Below are positions 45,801 through 57,449 of a DNA stretch of 64,000 bases, piece by piece. The position numbers and the translations under genes were made by a program. Source of the DNA: Ceriagrion tenellum (taxonomy: Eukaryota; Arthropoda; Insecta; Odonata; Coenagrionidae); the NCBI GenBank assembly GCA_963169105.1, contig OY720636.1, positions 72,094,123 to 72,158,122 of the forward strand, in the 5' to 3' direction. The notes beneath the pieces are model-generated. The model searched no databases. It was not told the origin of the DNA and saw only the letters and a program-made list of their open reading frames with translations. Position 1 is the stretch's first letter, and every line of letters begins with the position of its first letter.

Positions 45801-48380
45801 TGATACCAATGAATGATATCAAAAGTAATGATTTTATTGATGATTGCTAAGGGTGATTACATTACCTCCCTCACATACTCACCGATCGAACCTACGGAGC
45901 TCGAGCAGGGTTTATCCGTCGCATATTCCTTTCACGCGGTTTACACGGAAGGTGGAATATTCTCATAGACTGTTTTGAGTGCTAAGAGAGTTTAGATTCA
46001 TCGCTTCCGATCAAGATTATACGAAATATGTGATGGGCGTGTATTTTAACACGCAATTCAATGCCTACGTACCCTCGGCTTGGTCAAAGTTCGAAAGCAA
46101 CCATCACATCCGCGTCCGCAGTTTGGCTCTTCTGTGTATAGCTAACGAGGGAAAATGGGTTGGGCGCAAAAGATATTATCCCGTTCAAAGGGTTCTATCT
46201 ATCTGGCGATTGTAAGGCCGGTATGGATTTTTCGGATTACGTCAGCGGTTCGCGAACTGAGGAGCATAGTGGGGGTGGGGTTCTCGACCTTCAGGGGGTA
46301 CGGGGTGCTGAGAAGAGGGAAGAATACAGGGGTCTTGAGAGTATCCCAGTGTTCGAGTTTCTGTATAGTTTCTCATGGAGCTGAGGGACCTTCGGGATGA
46401 ATGGGAAAGAGGTTGCGAGAGGTCCGTGGATGTATGAAGTGATTCGGGCGGTCGGTTCATCTTTTAAGAGTCCTTGAATCTGAATGCTGGTTTACTGCAG
46501 CCTTCCATTCTTCTCATAGCAATGATTAACCCCTGATGACTCCTTTTTTCCTAATAGCTGTTTATTTTCCCCATATATACATATTTTGGGGTCTTCTGTG
46601 TGTCTCGTTTGTTATGTTCTCAATCATTCCATTGTGTCTCAGTGTGTGCGCGAGCTATTAATTTCTCCCTTTCATAGTTATTCTCTAAATGACCTTATTT
46701 TCCCCTCTCTTTTGCAATTTCTCATTTCATCTGGACCCTCAGTCTTCTGCAGCAAGTATAAGCGTCCGAAGCCTCATGTTTTTCTTTGGTTTAGGTTAGC
46801 TCATTGATTCACATGTCGTATTTGGGTTTCATATTCCCAACCTGAGATACTCATCGCTGAATGATAATTTTTCTGGAGCTATTGTTATTTTTTTGTCTTT
46901 GTGAAAACCTTCTCCCCTATCCTTGGCGTACACTGATATTTGTTTACTTTTGTTTCTCATACGGGAGTTATTTTATTTTATCCAATTGTCTCCATGCCAA
47001 ACACCATGTGTATTCTTCGAGCTAGTTACTCTAATCTCAAATAAACATTGGATTGTCAAGGGATTTTGATCAAAATGCATGTGCCATAGGTATCTGCTAA
47101 GCTCCTTTTTTGTCTGGACACACTTTCATTGCCCTTAAGAATCGAGATTGGATGTTGTTTGATTACTTCCGGCAGGGGAGACTTTCCTTTACTGGCCATT
47201 GGCTTGGATTTCTGATATCCCTCATCATTGGATTTTCACTGTGCCTCTATCTATACCTTATGTGATACTCATTACATCTTCCAGTTCGTTTTACGTCTCT
47301 TTCGGCCGTACACTAAAACGTCATCCGTCTTGAATCAATTTCGGAAAACTTCTCGCCCAGCAACTTTGCCAACGGTTTGGGCACAAAATTGACTTTCATA
47401 AAATTAGACTCGATTAAACTAACATGTTTCCACGGTATGACTCAAACTCTCCCTTCAACCAAAAATTTCCCACTGAATTCCAATTTGTAAATATGACATG
47501 GTCAATAAACTCCGCATCCATACTTTCCGGAGGATATCTGAAACTTCTCAAAATGTACAGTCTACAAAGGATATCATTGAAGTTACAAATTAAAAAACTT
47601 TATCATTCCGCGAAAATGTCATTTTGTCAGAACCCTTTTATATTATTTAAGATAATTTGAGCGCAATATCATTTCACCTAGAAATCAATGAATTTTGTCT
47701 CATTTTAACGCAAAATATCTTAATCTTCCAAAGATACCAAAATATCAGCCTCTTACCAAACTACTTTCCGAGATTTCCGACGTGAAATACCTGCCCTTTC
47801 ACAGTAATGTACCCCAAGAGGCAAAATTAAAAAAAATACGAATTTCTTACACCTAGATCTCGTAAAAAAATTAAGTGTTCAGTTCGTATCTTTTCTCGAC
47901 CATTTTTTTAAAATTAATCATAGTGTTATCGCAGTAATTTTTTCATAATCAGAAAAAAAACCTTCCATTATGAAGGAGTTTTCAGCGTACCGCGTGAAAA
48001 AAATTAGTCAAATCAAAGACTTATCAGGATATTTTTTTGATTACCTAGAATTTCTGTCATATACAAATATATTATTGCACTATTAATTAGGCAGTATTTA
48101 AGTCATGCTTCTTACAGCTGCTATAATTAAAACGTATAGTTCGAAGATGGTCTCCACTACGACTAGGGAACTATCTCGCTCAAAATAACTTAAAATGAAG
48201 ATATATGTCAAATTTTGTTGACGACGAATCATTCCCCAAGCAATGTTTTGAAAAGTTGAGCAAGTTAGGAATATTTCCGTGGAATGAATCAATTCCTCGT
48301 TTTCATGGGCCTTGGCAGAGCCTGAGAAAAATTTGCGTTCATTTGCGTAATCGTAAGGCATAGTAAAAAATTTCTCTGCT
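45801..48380. other. AT-rich stretch, no gene recognised
   Basis: Open frames at 45,979-46,215 and 46,155-46,400 (plus) show no domain. The 87-codon minus frame at 48,098-48,361 also has none. Nothing else recognised. Confidence 0.45.
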
Positions 48381-48616
48381 TTATATCTTTAGCGATGTCC
48401 GCTCTTTCGCTGAGCTCTGTTGTTGCGGCTCGGGGTAGGTCATGTAAAGATGGCCATTGAGAATTTTGGGCCTCGGATCACCGTCCCAGACGCTCGCATC
48501 CGCTTTGAGAAAGAACCTGAGGTCACCTCGGATCCGTTCCACGAATGACAGCGCTTTGCTGCCTTTGCCCGGCTTAAATTTCAATAAAACGGCCGCCCCA
48601 CTTCCTCTCGTACCCG
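48381..48616 (-). CDS. Candidate terminal exon of an unknown protein
   Basis: A minus-strand frame is open from 48,974 to the stop at 48,381. Its last 78 codons look like real coding sequence: non-repetitive, mixed charge, C/G-favoured third positions, with 'VLLKFKPGKGSKAL', 'VERIRGDLRFFLKAD' and 'PRPKILNGHLYMTYPEP'. A pyrimidine-rich stretch ending in CAG (minus, AG at 48,618-48,617) would make a good splice acceptor, with the exon starting at 48,616 in phase 1. The frame upstream of this point is AT-rich and unconvincing. I do not recognise the family. It may instead be a retroposed fragment or chance. No poly-A signal was sought with any rigour. Confidence 0.3.
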
Positions 48617-48689
48617 CTGGAGGTTGAGGGAGGAGGGGGTTTAGTGGAGCGTCATCGGCCCCCGTTCTGGGGTTCTTCGACATTGCGAC

Positions 48690-49045
48690 GCATCGACTTC
48701 CATATGCTAGAGATATCGCATTACAGTGTAGATCATGAAGTTGATGCGATGTTTCAGAATTTCGATATTTTGAGATATGCAATGTAATGCGAAATATTTC
48801 AAAATACCATTCATTTTGATATCGTGCGACTTGAGTTTTGATGCGATGCCATACTACATGCGGTGAGATGCGATATTGCGCGATATGTGAATTAATGGGA
48901 TGAATGTTTTGCAATGGTTGGCCGTTTGCAAATCTTTGTGTTGTCGTGCAAATGGCGATGGAAACCACTATCAAGCTGGATATTTATGGATTCGATGCAT
49001 TGTTGCATTTTTGATGTGCAGCATCATACCATTCGCGATGATTGG
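48690..49045. repeat. Degenerate GATGCGAT/GATATCG repeat region
   Basis: Short words 'gatgcgat', 'gcgatat', 'gatatcg' and 'gatgca' recur irregularly on both strands (for example at 48,744, 48,759, 48,838, 48,868 and 48,881). It looks like a decayed simple or self-complementary repeat and not a regular satellite. Confidence 0.5.
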
Positions 49046-49096
49046 CGTCTTGAACGATTAGAAATGTCTACGTCTCTATCTAATCTACTTACTACT

Positions 49097-49615
49097 CTGC
49101 GAGCCGCTGCATTGGCGGGTGGCAGGGGGTGTTAGGTCACCAGCCGTGTAAAGATGTAAGGTTTTGGGAGATGAAATTGTGACATTTTATTGGAGTGTAT
49201 ATAGTGGAGCTCAGTTTTTATTGTGGTCGCTTATTGTCCGTGAAAAGAACGAGTTTTGTAAAACTGTTTTTTAATCTGTTCACCAGTGTCTCTCTCTTAC
49301 TTTATCGCTTATGTCAGACCTAGAAATATAGTTAGGCGTCATAATAATATTCTCTGTGTCACTGTGATACACACCAATTCTGAATTTCTCAAGCAAGTTA
49401 GGCCTTGAGTGTAGCCGAGCCTCTAAGGGCTCCCACCTTAATCCCTCTAAAAGTTGTGAAACACGATATGTTCGCTCGTAGCAGTTTTTAACGAAGCGTG
49501 CTGCTTTTCTTTGTATTTTATGAATTCCCGCAATAATCGCAATGCGATAAATGTAGTCACCTTGGCAAGGATGTATCGCATCGATAACTGAATATCGCCC
49601 AGCCCTTCCGACTCC
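49097..49615 (-). pseudogene. CR1/Jockey-type LINE 3' fragment (copy 2)
   Basis: Minus-strand open frame 49,621-49,280: a decayed 'PCQGDYIYRI' (usual form 'DPHQ..YI..I'), then 'KIQRKAARFVKNCYERTYRV', 'QLLEGLRWEPLEARL', 'LLEKFRIGVYHSDTENIIM' and 'ISRSDISDKVRE', followed by a stop and a 3' untranslated region of about 180 bp ending near 49,097 in 'gcggctcgcag' (minus). This is the end of a CR1/Jockey-group reverse transcriptase ORF. Better preserved than copy 1 at 15.6 kb. 5'-truncated at the edge of the GC-rich tract; nothing of the catalytic core remains. Confidence 0.82.
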
Positions 49616-50640
49616 CGACACACACGTCTCCTCCTGCGCCCGCCACGCCAGAGGGGAAGAGGAACCAGCATCCTGCAGCCCCTCCGCCCTTATCCCTCGC
49701 CGTTAAAATCCCTCCCTTCCTCCTCCGTCGTATCCTTTGGCCGAGAGCGGAGTGCGGCCCGTGGGAGAGCCTCACCTTTCCTCCCGCTCCTCCTTGGCAT
49801 GTTGCTTGGCTCTCCACCTTTCCCTCACCACCAGTCAACCTCTCCCAAGCGAAACCACCTCCAGCATCCCGTCTTCCAACCTCTCTTCGCCCGACATACA
49901 GACACACACATACACGCCGTGAGGTCCTCGAAAAAGGCCCCGCTCGAGACTGCGGAGTATGAGGAACAGGAGGGCGCCTCCTCTGTGTTCGTGCGTGCGG
50001 TTCTTTCCACCCTCCTCTCTCTCACTCCTCCTTATGGTGTGCACAAGGAAGAAAGCTCTGGGAGAGATGGGGTAAGGGAAAGATCTACAAGGGACACGCG
50101 GTCGAGGGTTTTCGTGGAGTGGGAAGAGGAGGAAGGGGGGGGGGGCGTTGGGGAATAAGGGTGCGGTGGGGGGAGGAATACGTAGGGACTCTCACGGAGG
50201 CGGAGATGGGGGACAAGGAGGCAGGGAGAGGAGAAAACGGTTCAGCCGGGGCTAGTCGGAGGAAAGGGTTTTTAGGCGCTTGGAATGAGCGTATCTTTAA
50301 AGGGGGTGGAGGAGCCCGGAGGAGCTCAAAGAGGATGGAATTCGGGTAACACAGGAATTAGGCTATCGCCGGTGGTGGCGAAGGGATGAAAGGGGTGGGG
50401 GATGAGGGAAGGGGGAGAAGATTTGGGTGGGTATTTTGGAGGGGAGGGAACGAGAGTGGAGGGGTCGAAGGAGGGAGGGATGTGGGGCGGGGTAACGGAG
50501 AGTTGAGACCATTTTCACGGGAGGTGGGAGAAGGCCGTGTGAGTGGGGCGTGGGACGCCTCCTCTGTTGGTGGTGCAATTGGTGGGAGGTGGGGTCGATC
50601 ACGACGAAGGGGAGGACGGGATTGGTGGAAATGATTAAGT
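49616..50640. other. GC-rich tract with pyrimidine-to-purine switch near 50,040
   Basis: Plus strand is C/T-rich at about 49,620-50,035 and G/A-rich at about 50,045-50,635, giving an almost symmetrical pair of about 400 and 600 bp. Many CpG. Overlapping frames up to 136 codons occur on both strands with low-complexity translations. No gene called. Confidence 0.65.
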
Positions 50641-53450
50641 GTGCGCGATATGAGTGGGAATGAAGCGTTCGTAAATGGCGTCGAGATGTTTTTATAATAA
50701 ATATTTGACCCCTTAAATTCACCACCTTTCCGTCCTGGATGGTCGTTGGCGCACCTCTCTCTCCGCATCTTCAGCTAATATGCTTCTCCTGACCCACAAG
50801 CAAAAAGATGTAAAAAATGAGTTAAGGCATTGTGCAGATACTGGACTGTGTGGGTGTATCATTCTACAAGTAACATCATCGCAGACTCTTGCTTTCCCTT
50901 AGCTTGACCCTGGAGTGTTCTCATTTTTTCATGTACCTTTCCTTTATTCTTAGTATCTTTTTAAGTGTTCGCGCTGTATCATAAATCGACTTTTTGTTGA
51001 AATTGAAACTAGTTAACTTTTGGGAAAACTTTTAGAAGTCGTAATTACTAAATATTTTGCTTTCTTTTTGCAAAATCGTGATGGGTAATTCGGGATTAAC
51101 CCCAGCAGTGGTCATACATCTGGGTGTAATGTAGTGGATTACTTTCGCCTATGATTATATTCTTGGGTCATCTGATTACACACAATAGATTTTAGCTACA
51201 AGCTCTAAATCGCCGAGCCGCAGAAAATGATGTTCTCATCTTGCAGCAACGAGTTGGGATAGTGTAAAAGCCATTCATCTATCCATATTCATTTTTATAT
51301 TATTCCAGGATTTCCTAAGGGCCTGCCGAATTTGCAAATGCTAGGAATAGTCTTAGAATGTTTTTGACTATTATAGAAAATAGAAGAATTTTTTTCTTTT
51401 TACGTACAGAGAAATATTGAATATGCGAAGAATATGATGTCTTTAAATGTTCAAGTATGTTAAATGTCGACCAAAGTGCTATATCTACTGATTAATTGTT
51501 AATGACTCATCTGTGTGTTTCTTATGTTCAGTAAACGTAAATGTCTGACAATGCCAATGTTATTTGATATTCTTCTTGCTCAACCTCACAAAATTCGTTT
51601 CACTTCGGTCCACTGGCTACAAACTCAGATTGCTCCGAGACTCTAAGAATAAGTTTATTATGGTAGTTTTCTGATGTTCATCTTTACATTATAGCACTGA
51701 TTATTGACAATATCACAGAAAGTAGCCAATCACATTTCTGTGATATAAGGGGAAGCTCACATTTGAAAATCAAGTATTTAAAATTGTTTTTGTAAAATGA
51801 GTATATTTAGAGCGAATAGAAATGGTCATCGCCATCCCCAGAAATGTTTAGATCAAATTAGGATAGCAGCATTAGTGATATTACCTACTGTAAGAGTTGA
51901 AAAATATGAACAATGGCGGAATCAATGGAGAGATGAATCTATAAGTTCTTCTCTTTTATTCGCCCTCACCGCATGTACTCATATTCCAGACTTCAATGTA
52001 GATTAATCAAAGTATTAAAGGATTACTCTCGATATGAAGGGGTCCATAAAACTACAGCCTCTCATTTTGCTGTGAATTTTCAATGTGCTTTTTAATTACA
52101 AAAAAATGTAACCGGAGGTCAAATATCAGAGGCAACTCCTTTCCTTTGACACGTTGTCACAGGACCGAAAAACCCGTTCCATTGGCTCTCTTTTGCGGGC
52201 AGCGGCGTTTTATGGACGCTCTCAGATAAGAAGGGAGAAAATGATAAAAAGTCATGGAGAAAGGATGTGGATTGCGAGGGAGGAGGGGAACGAGATATGA
52301 TGAGTAAAGGAGATAGATGGAGGGGAGATGTGAAGCGGTGAAAAAAATCTATAAAAATAATCTTTTATGCTCGATTTACTCGGCCTTTTATAATATTTAA
52401 GCCCACCGTTGGAGGGTAACCATCAATAGGCTTATTTTTTGTTCTAAATTTAAAAATTAATGTTTTTTTCTCACTGAAAATTTTTGTCAACATATCATGC
52501 GGCCACAAAGTGGAGTTTGGTATAAATAAACCGCTTGTAAGCGAGGGAGTTGAGAATGGAATGGATGTGCTGGATTGTTTTAAAAATACTTCCTGCAATA
52601 GAAACCTTGTATTTGAGGCAAGAAATATTTTTTATATCCCATCAGTTAGCTATATTAACTCTTTAAGATGTAGCATGATAAACAAAATTTTTATTACGAC
52701 TTTAAATTTAAATGTTGAACGCATTTTTCGTAGTTCCTCGTGACAATCTTGGATCTTGAGAAAGAAGTTAAGAAAATCTTGGGTCGGTAGCTATGTCGCG
52801 CATTGTGACTTTCTAAGATTTATCCTCTGAGAAAGTGGCTCCATTAAAGGACGATTTTGCCTGACAAGTATCATTTTAAGCGACCGGTAATGATACGCCA
52901 CTGCTAGTTCCTAATTACCTTCCTAAAGATTACCTTCCGGATTTGTAATCTTGGGTAGCCTTGTGATCTGCTCTTCGGCCCGTCAAGACATAAGTTCGTG
53001 ATCTGATTCCCAGTACAGAAAACTTTATCACATGGGTAATCTGTCTCATAGAATTTTGGCGACATTTTGCGGTTGGAATTCAACAGCTGTTTTAGTAGTA
53101 CTATAGTGCGCACATCTTTCAAATTTGCGTGTATTATGCGGTTTTCCTTTGTACTTCATTTTGATAAGGACGGTCATTTAATTGGGGATCGAGTGAACAG
53201 AAAAAGTGCGTTGTTCATCAATTCTCAATATTGAACCGTCGATAAATTCGCTCGTGAGCGTTATTTTTTCGGAAATGTGGTTGCAAGAATTTTTACCACA
53301 ATATTATTTATTACTCGATACCATATTATATTTTTTACTTGATATTATTACCATAAATCGTATACATTACATGACACAAGTTATAAATATGCCTGGAAAT
53401 TTTTAAAAGAAACCTGTGATGAACCTTGTTTATTAATTTTTGTAAGTACT
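50641..53450. other. AT-rich stretch, nothing recognised
   Basis: Small open frames (51,797-52,006 plus, 52,365-52,598 minus, 52,904-53,122 minus) show no domain. A short purine-rich patch lies at about 52,220-52,335. Confidence 0.5.
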
Positions 53451-53454
53451 AGCT

Positions 53455-53540
53455 CTGTAGATGCCAACACACTTGGCGAAACGTAACTATTGAAATATAA
53501 AATATTTGACCAGAAATTGAAAAACTTTATTGTTATTATA
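53455..53540 (+). other. Hammerhead-like motif, possible retroelement 3' region
   Basis: 'CTGTAGA' (53,455-53,461), a hairpin GCCAA-cacac-TTGGC (53,463-53,477) and 'GAAACG' (53,478-53,483) follow in the order of a hammerhead ribozyme core (CUGANGA, stem II, GAAA). One core base (A6) is T. Such modules are known in the repeats of Penelope-like elements and other retroelements of animals. I see no Penelope-type ORF nearby and did not verify stems I and III, so this may be a degenerate remnant or chance. Confidence 0.25.
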
Positions 53541-53547
53541 AATAGAA

Positions 53548-53745
53548 ATGGGCGATTCAAAGAAAAAGGAATCTTCGGAAAGTTTTGCTCTGAGTCGCGT
53601 CTGCGCCACCTCTCACCAGCTTATGGCGCCATCATATTCCGTATTTAAACCATCAGCAAGCCACTCCAGAGTTATAAACTACTACTTCAGACGTTCTGCA
53701 CGTGGTTTCTTTGACTGGCCTCATTTGGCGTTTACATATTGCTGA
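53548..53745 (+). CDS. Small unrecognised ORF
   Basis: A 65-codon frame starting 'MGDSKKKESSESFALSR' and ending 'FDWPHLAFTYC'. The translation is not low-complexity and begins with a plausible ATG shortly after the motif above, but I recognise no family, and length alone does not support a gene. Could be a decayed element ORF or chance. Confidence 0.12.
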   Translation: MGDSKKKESSESFALSRVCATSHQLMAPSYSVFKPSASHSRVINYYFRRSARGFFDWPHLAFTYC

Positions 53746-53897
53746 GCAGCCAAGGCCCACGGCTTCATTCGGAAATGATGTTTATTTTTCCGTTTCTCTC
53801 TCAAACTCAAAATGCATCTTTTACCCTCGCTCCTGAGTAAATTTTACTTTTCTTCCCAATACGCGTTAAAATTTTAGTATTTATATTATTATACATG

Positions 53898-54013
53898 ATA
53901 TTTATCGGTGTTTGTCCACTAGTATATGAAGGAACTCAGATTTATATCCTCAGCATTATATTTATCAGTCTTCTGTCCACTATTATATGAAGGAACTCAG
54001 ATTTTTTATCCTC
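53898..54013. repeat. Short tandem duplication, period about 60 bp
   Basis: 'atatttatc.gt' followed by 'tgtccacta.tatatgaag' and 'gaactcagatt' occurs at about 53,898 and again at about 53,958. Few differences between the two units. Confidence 0.8.
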
Positions 54014-54019
54014 TTTGCT

Positions 54020-55975
54020 GTTCTTTCGGATTTACCACTGATCCCTTGGGCCCCTAGTCCGAAACCCTGGTAACTCCCTCTCCTCGATCGCCCCTTAGTC
54101 TTCCGAGCCATCTATTTCCTTCCCCCTTTGTACTTTGTTCGTTGCCTGGAAGCTCCTACGAGGGGAGAAGTGGAATCCTAATGAATCAACCACTCGCACA
54201 ATGGGCGGTGACAGGGGAGCTGCATAACTGGAGGAGGGAATATTTGGAAGGAAAGATATTATGGCACGGTGGAAAGTGTAATTATACTTTTGGTGTTAAG
54301 CTCTTTTAGCAACTGTTTCTTGCATTGTGCCGCTAATTTTTCTCTTTCATGAAGAACTCTAATGGAACCGGAACCGTTAAGAAATCTTAGCGGACACCCT
54401 CACCTATCTAGTGATTGAGGCTTGCAGGAGACGAACGATTTAGTAAGTTCTATCATAAAATAAAATGAACGTATTTTTGAATGTCTGCGTTTCACGTGGA
54501 AAAATGTTTCTTACATCGGTTAACGTCAACAAGTCCCCCTTAATTTCAGCATTGAAGTTTGTTAAGTATTTTATTTAGCAAGGGAGCATGCGAGGTCCTG
54601 GATCGAATTGTAAGGGGGAACCTTCCTTTTCCTGCGAATTTTGTTTTGGCGCTACGTCTTTCGTGGAGAGAAATAGTATTAAATGAGAAGTAAATTTTTT
54701 CCGCCTTTTACTAGTCATTGCATTGCCTGCTCTCATCCCATTGCTCATGCGTTTTTCAGCATATGCTCCTTGCGCTGTTTATTCCCGCTGCTACTACCAG
54801 CCCACTACTTTCTCGAGGCATTCCCTCACCCTCTCCAGGCTCCCTTATTTCATCTCTCTGATCACCCTTCTAGCTCCCTGTCGTACTATTTCCTTTCTTC
54901 CCCTTGTCGCTCACAAAGGTTTTTACTTACGAATCGTAATACTTGCGGAGTTTCCCCTATGGCGAACATCCGCTAGTGACACAGCAGACAGTAGAGTGAG
55001 TACCGTGAAAGGATGAGATAATGCGGAAAAAGTTTGGTTTCTATCGTAAAGCTGTAACGACATTCATAATTCATTGTGTATGATAGTTGCTTATTCCGCC
55101 GTTAAGTATTCTTTCACGATCCACATCTTTATCTTTCAGATGCAACATACTCTGTGTCGCCCGTTACATTCTGCCAGAAAATATTCATCTTGTGATACAA
55201 CCGGAAGGAAGGAAGTTTTTGAGGTATGTTACCGTCTTTCATTAGTTATCTTAATCAATAATTCTTAACAAGGCTTTCTCTTATTGTTAATTTCGTATTT
55301 TCCTTTGCGAATCCATGCGCGTACAGTCCCAAATAATATCAGTCACTACCAGCATGTTATTATATAAAACTATAAGCACTTTTAATTGTAAGGTGATTAC
55401 AAGAAACTTTGCCAGCGCTTGGCAAACACAAGAAATTTAACGTTCTCATTAAAACTGAAGACCGCCTGCCGCAAGGGGTCTAGATTTGCTCTTAAAATTA
55501 TGAATAGTTGTTTTGTTAAAAGTTAGTATGCCAGTGTATAAATAAAAACCCGTGCAGTCGATTGGTTAAATTATAGTCCTCAGGATGTTTTATGTTTGGA
55601 AGTTAGGTAAAATTTGGATTAGTTGGGAAATATTGTTTATTCCACCTCTTTCTTGTGCTCATTAGTATCCGAAGCGCACAATTTATTGCTTTCACCGTCG
55701 AACTTCCTTGATATAATCTTTCCCTAACTGATTGAAGCAAAGCTCAAGGCGCACGCTCCCTTTGCTTTCAGGTTGTGGGGCTCAATGCGTAAACGCGGAG
55801 AAAGGACCGTTTTGGGTGGGATGGGCGGAGGATTAGGAAGGCGGGAGCGGGGAATGCTACTACTGCAATTGATGCCTCGGAGAAGAGTGGAAAGCATGAA
55901 ATATAATCGGACGCGCGTTGGAATGACAACGGGGAACCCCAGAATAAATGCATTCAAATTATACAGTCGGCAATA
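54020..55975. other. No gene recognised, short pyrimidine-rich patches
   Basis: C/T-rich patches at about 54,035-54,150 and 54,770-54,910 give overlapping frames without domains. 'ggtcctggatcgaattg' near 54,593-54,609 weakly recalls a B box. The rest is AT-rich. Confidence 0.45.
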
Positions 55976-56180
55976 ACAGCAACCAAAACATCTCAACCGC
56001 TCTGGTCCTTGGCGCCTTGGATGGGCGAGAGGGTGATGTGGGCGGTGGTCGCGGTGGAGGAGAGGGCGGAAGAGAGGAAGGTGGGGAAATAAGGGAACGG
56101 AGTGAGGGATGTAGGGACGAAGTGGGAAGGGGCGGAAAAGGAAGAGACGCCGAGAGGGAAGGGTTTAAGAAATCCAACGC
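55976..56180. other. Purine-rich GC tract
   Basis: G/A-rich plus strand, shorter than the other islands. Frames of 116-118 codons on both strands reflect composition. Confidence 0.55.
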
Positions 56181-56334
56181 CTCGCTCTTTCGATTCATTC
56201 CCACGTTGCCCAAGGGACGTTGCTTGATTGTGGGCATTTCTCTATTACATGGTCTAGGTACTAAAATATCGATGAATAAAAAAATGAAGAGTACTAAATA
56301 TTGATACATTAAAATTACCTAAGTAATAGCTAAA

Positions 56335-56412
56335 CAGTAACGGATATCGATCCACTGACCTTAGGCTAGCCAATTTAATGCGGAAACCTCCGTACTACCC
56401 AGGTTCCCTGAT
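56335..56412 (-). mobile_element. Possible tRNA-derived SINE head
   Basis: On the minus strand, 'CTGGGTAGTACGGAGG' (A-box-like, about 56,404-56,389) is followed by 'GTGGATCGATATCC' (B-box-like, about 56,357-56,344), at tRNA-promoter spacing. No tail or target duplication identified. Confidence 0.35.
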
Positions 56413-57089
56413 TTTCATGGCAATTTTTTTTCGAGGATACAGGACTCATCATTTAGTTCCTTCGTTTAGGCTTCAAAAATTTCAACTTCCTTTTCCCGTT
56501 TCCCCCTAGAACTGCCTTTCGCAACCCCTTCATCCACTTAGCCGGTTTTTCCGACCGAAGTGGCAACCTACAGAGCTCCTCTGCCAGATTATAGAAGGCT
56601 TATTCTCCGACTTTCTTCATGGCTGCTACAGTTGCACTGATTGTCAAATTCTGCCTTTCCAAAAGAAGCATCGACAAAACGTACAGGAATCTTGAATTGA
56701 ACGAAATTGGATATTGAACGAAAAAAGAAATACAGAAATATTTTCGCCTATAATTTTTGTTGGACTCGTACCAATCATTGTTCCAGCAAAATGCTCGGAA
56801 TTTCACATTTAAAAAATATCAAACGGCGATGAGAATATCAGCAATAATTAAAATATTTTTCATATAATTGCATAATTTAAGGAACAATCGCCATATTTCT
56901 GTATTGTGGATTTAATTATTAAATTATACTGTTTTATCTTAAGATCTATGTTACAATTAATTGGTATTCTTCATCCGGGTTGTTCTCCGTCCTAATACTT
57001 ATATTCTATCGTGGTGTCGGGAATATTTCAGGTTACCCATAAATTGAGTGCGTGATATAGTAGTTATAATAATATCTGATCCCAGTGGA
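56413..57089. other. AT-rich spacer
   Basis: Nothing recognised. Confidence 0.5.
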
Positions 57090-57441
57090 CTACTTGTCAA
57101 CGTTGCTTGAAACATTCTTGGCAGACACCTCTTCATACGGTTGATAAGTTGGAAGATATCCTCTTTGATGCTTGATAAGTAGCCTTAGGTTATCTGATAT
57201 TCGCAGCGTATGGAAAGCATGAACGGTAATCGGCTCTGATGGTTCACTTTGACGTGCGGTGGCCGGAGGGACCTTCCTTGCAGTGATAAGCTGAGCTGAA
57301 TGACTCTCCTGACACGCAGGTATCACTATCAAAATTACCATTGGATGAGGTTTCTATAGTGCATGCACTCATGCGGGACGAGATAGAAGTCGCTGGAGAG
57401 ATCATAAATTCTTCCTGCGCTAGTACTGGTTCAATATCCAT
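57090..57441 (-). pseudogene. Unrecognised ORF pair, possibly one frameshifted CDS
   Basis: Two overlapping minus-strand frames (57,441-57,244 and 57,341-57,090) could be one coding sequence with a frameshift in the overlap. The first starts 'MDIEPVLAQEEFMISPA' and is Ser-rich and acidic; the second ends 'RISDNLRLLIKHQRGYLPTY' plus a short acidic tail. The translations are non-repetitive and the local base composition is mixed. I recognise no family. Could be an exon, a decayed element ORF or chance. Confidence 0.22.
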
Positions 57442-57449
57442 AGCAATTT

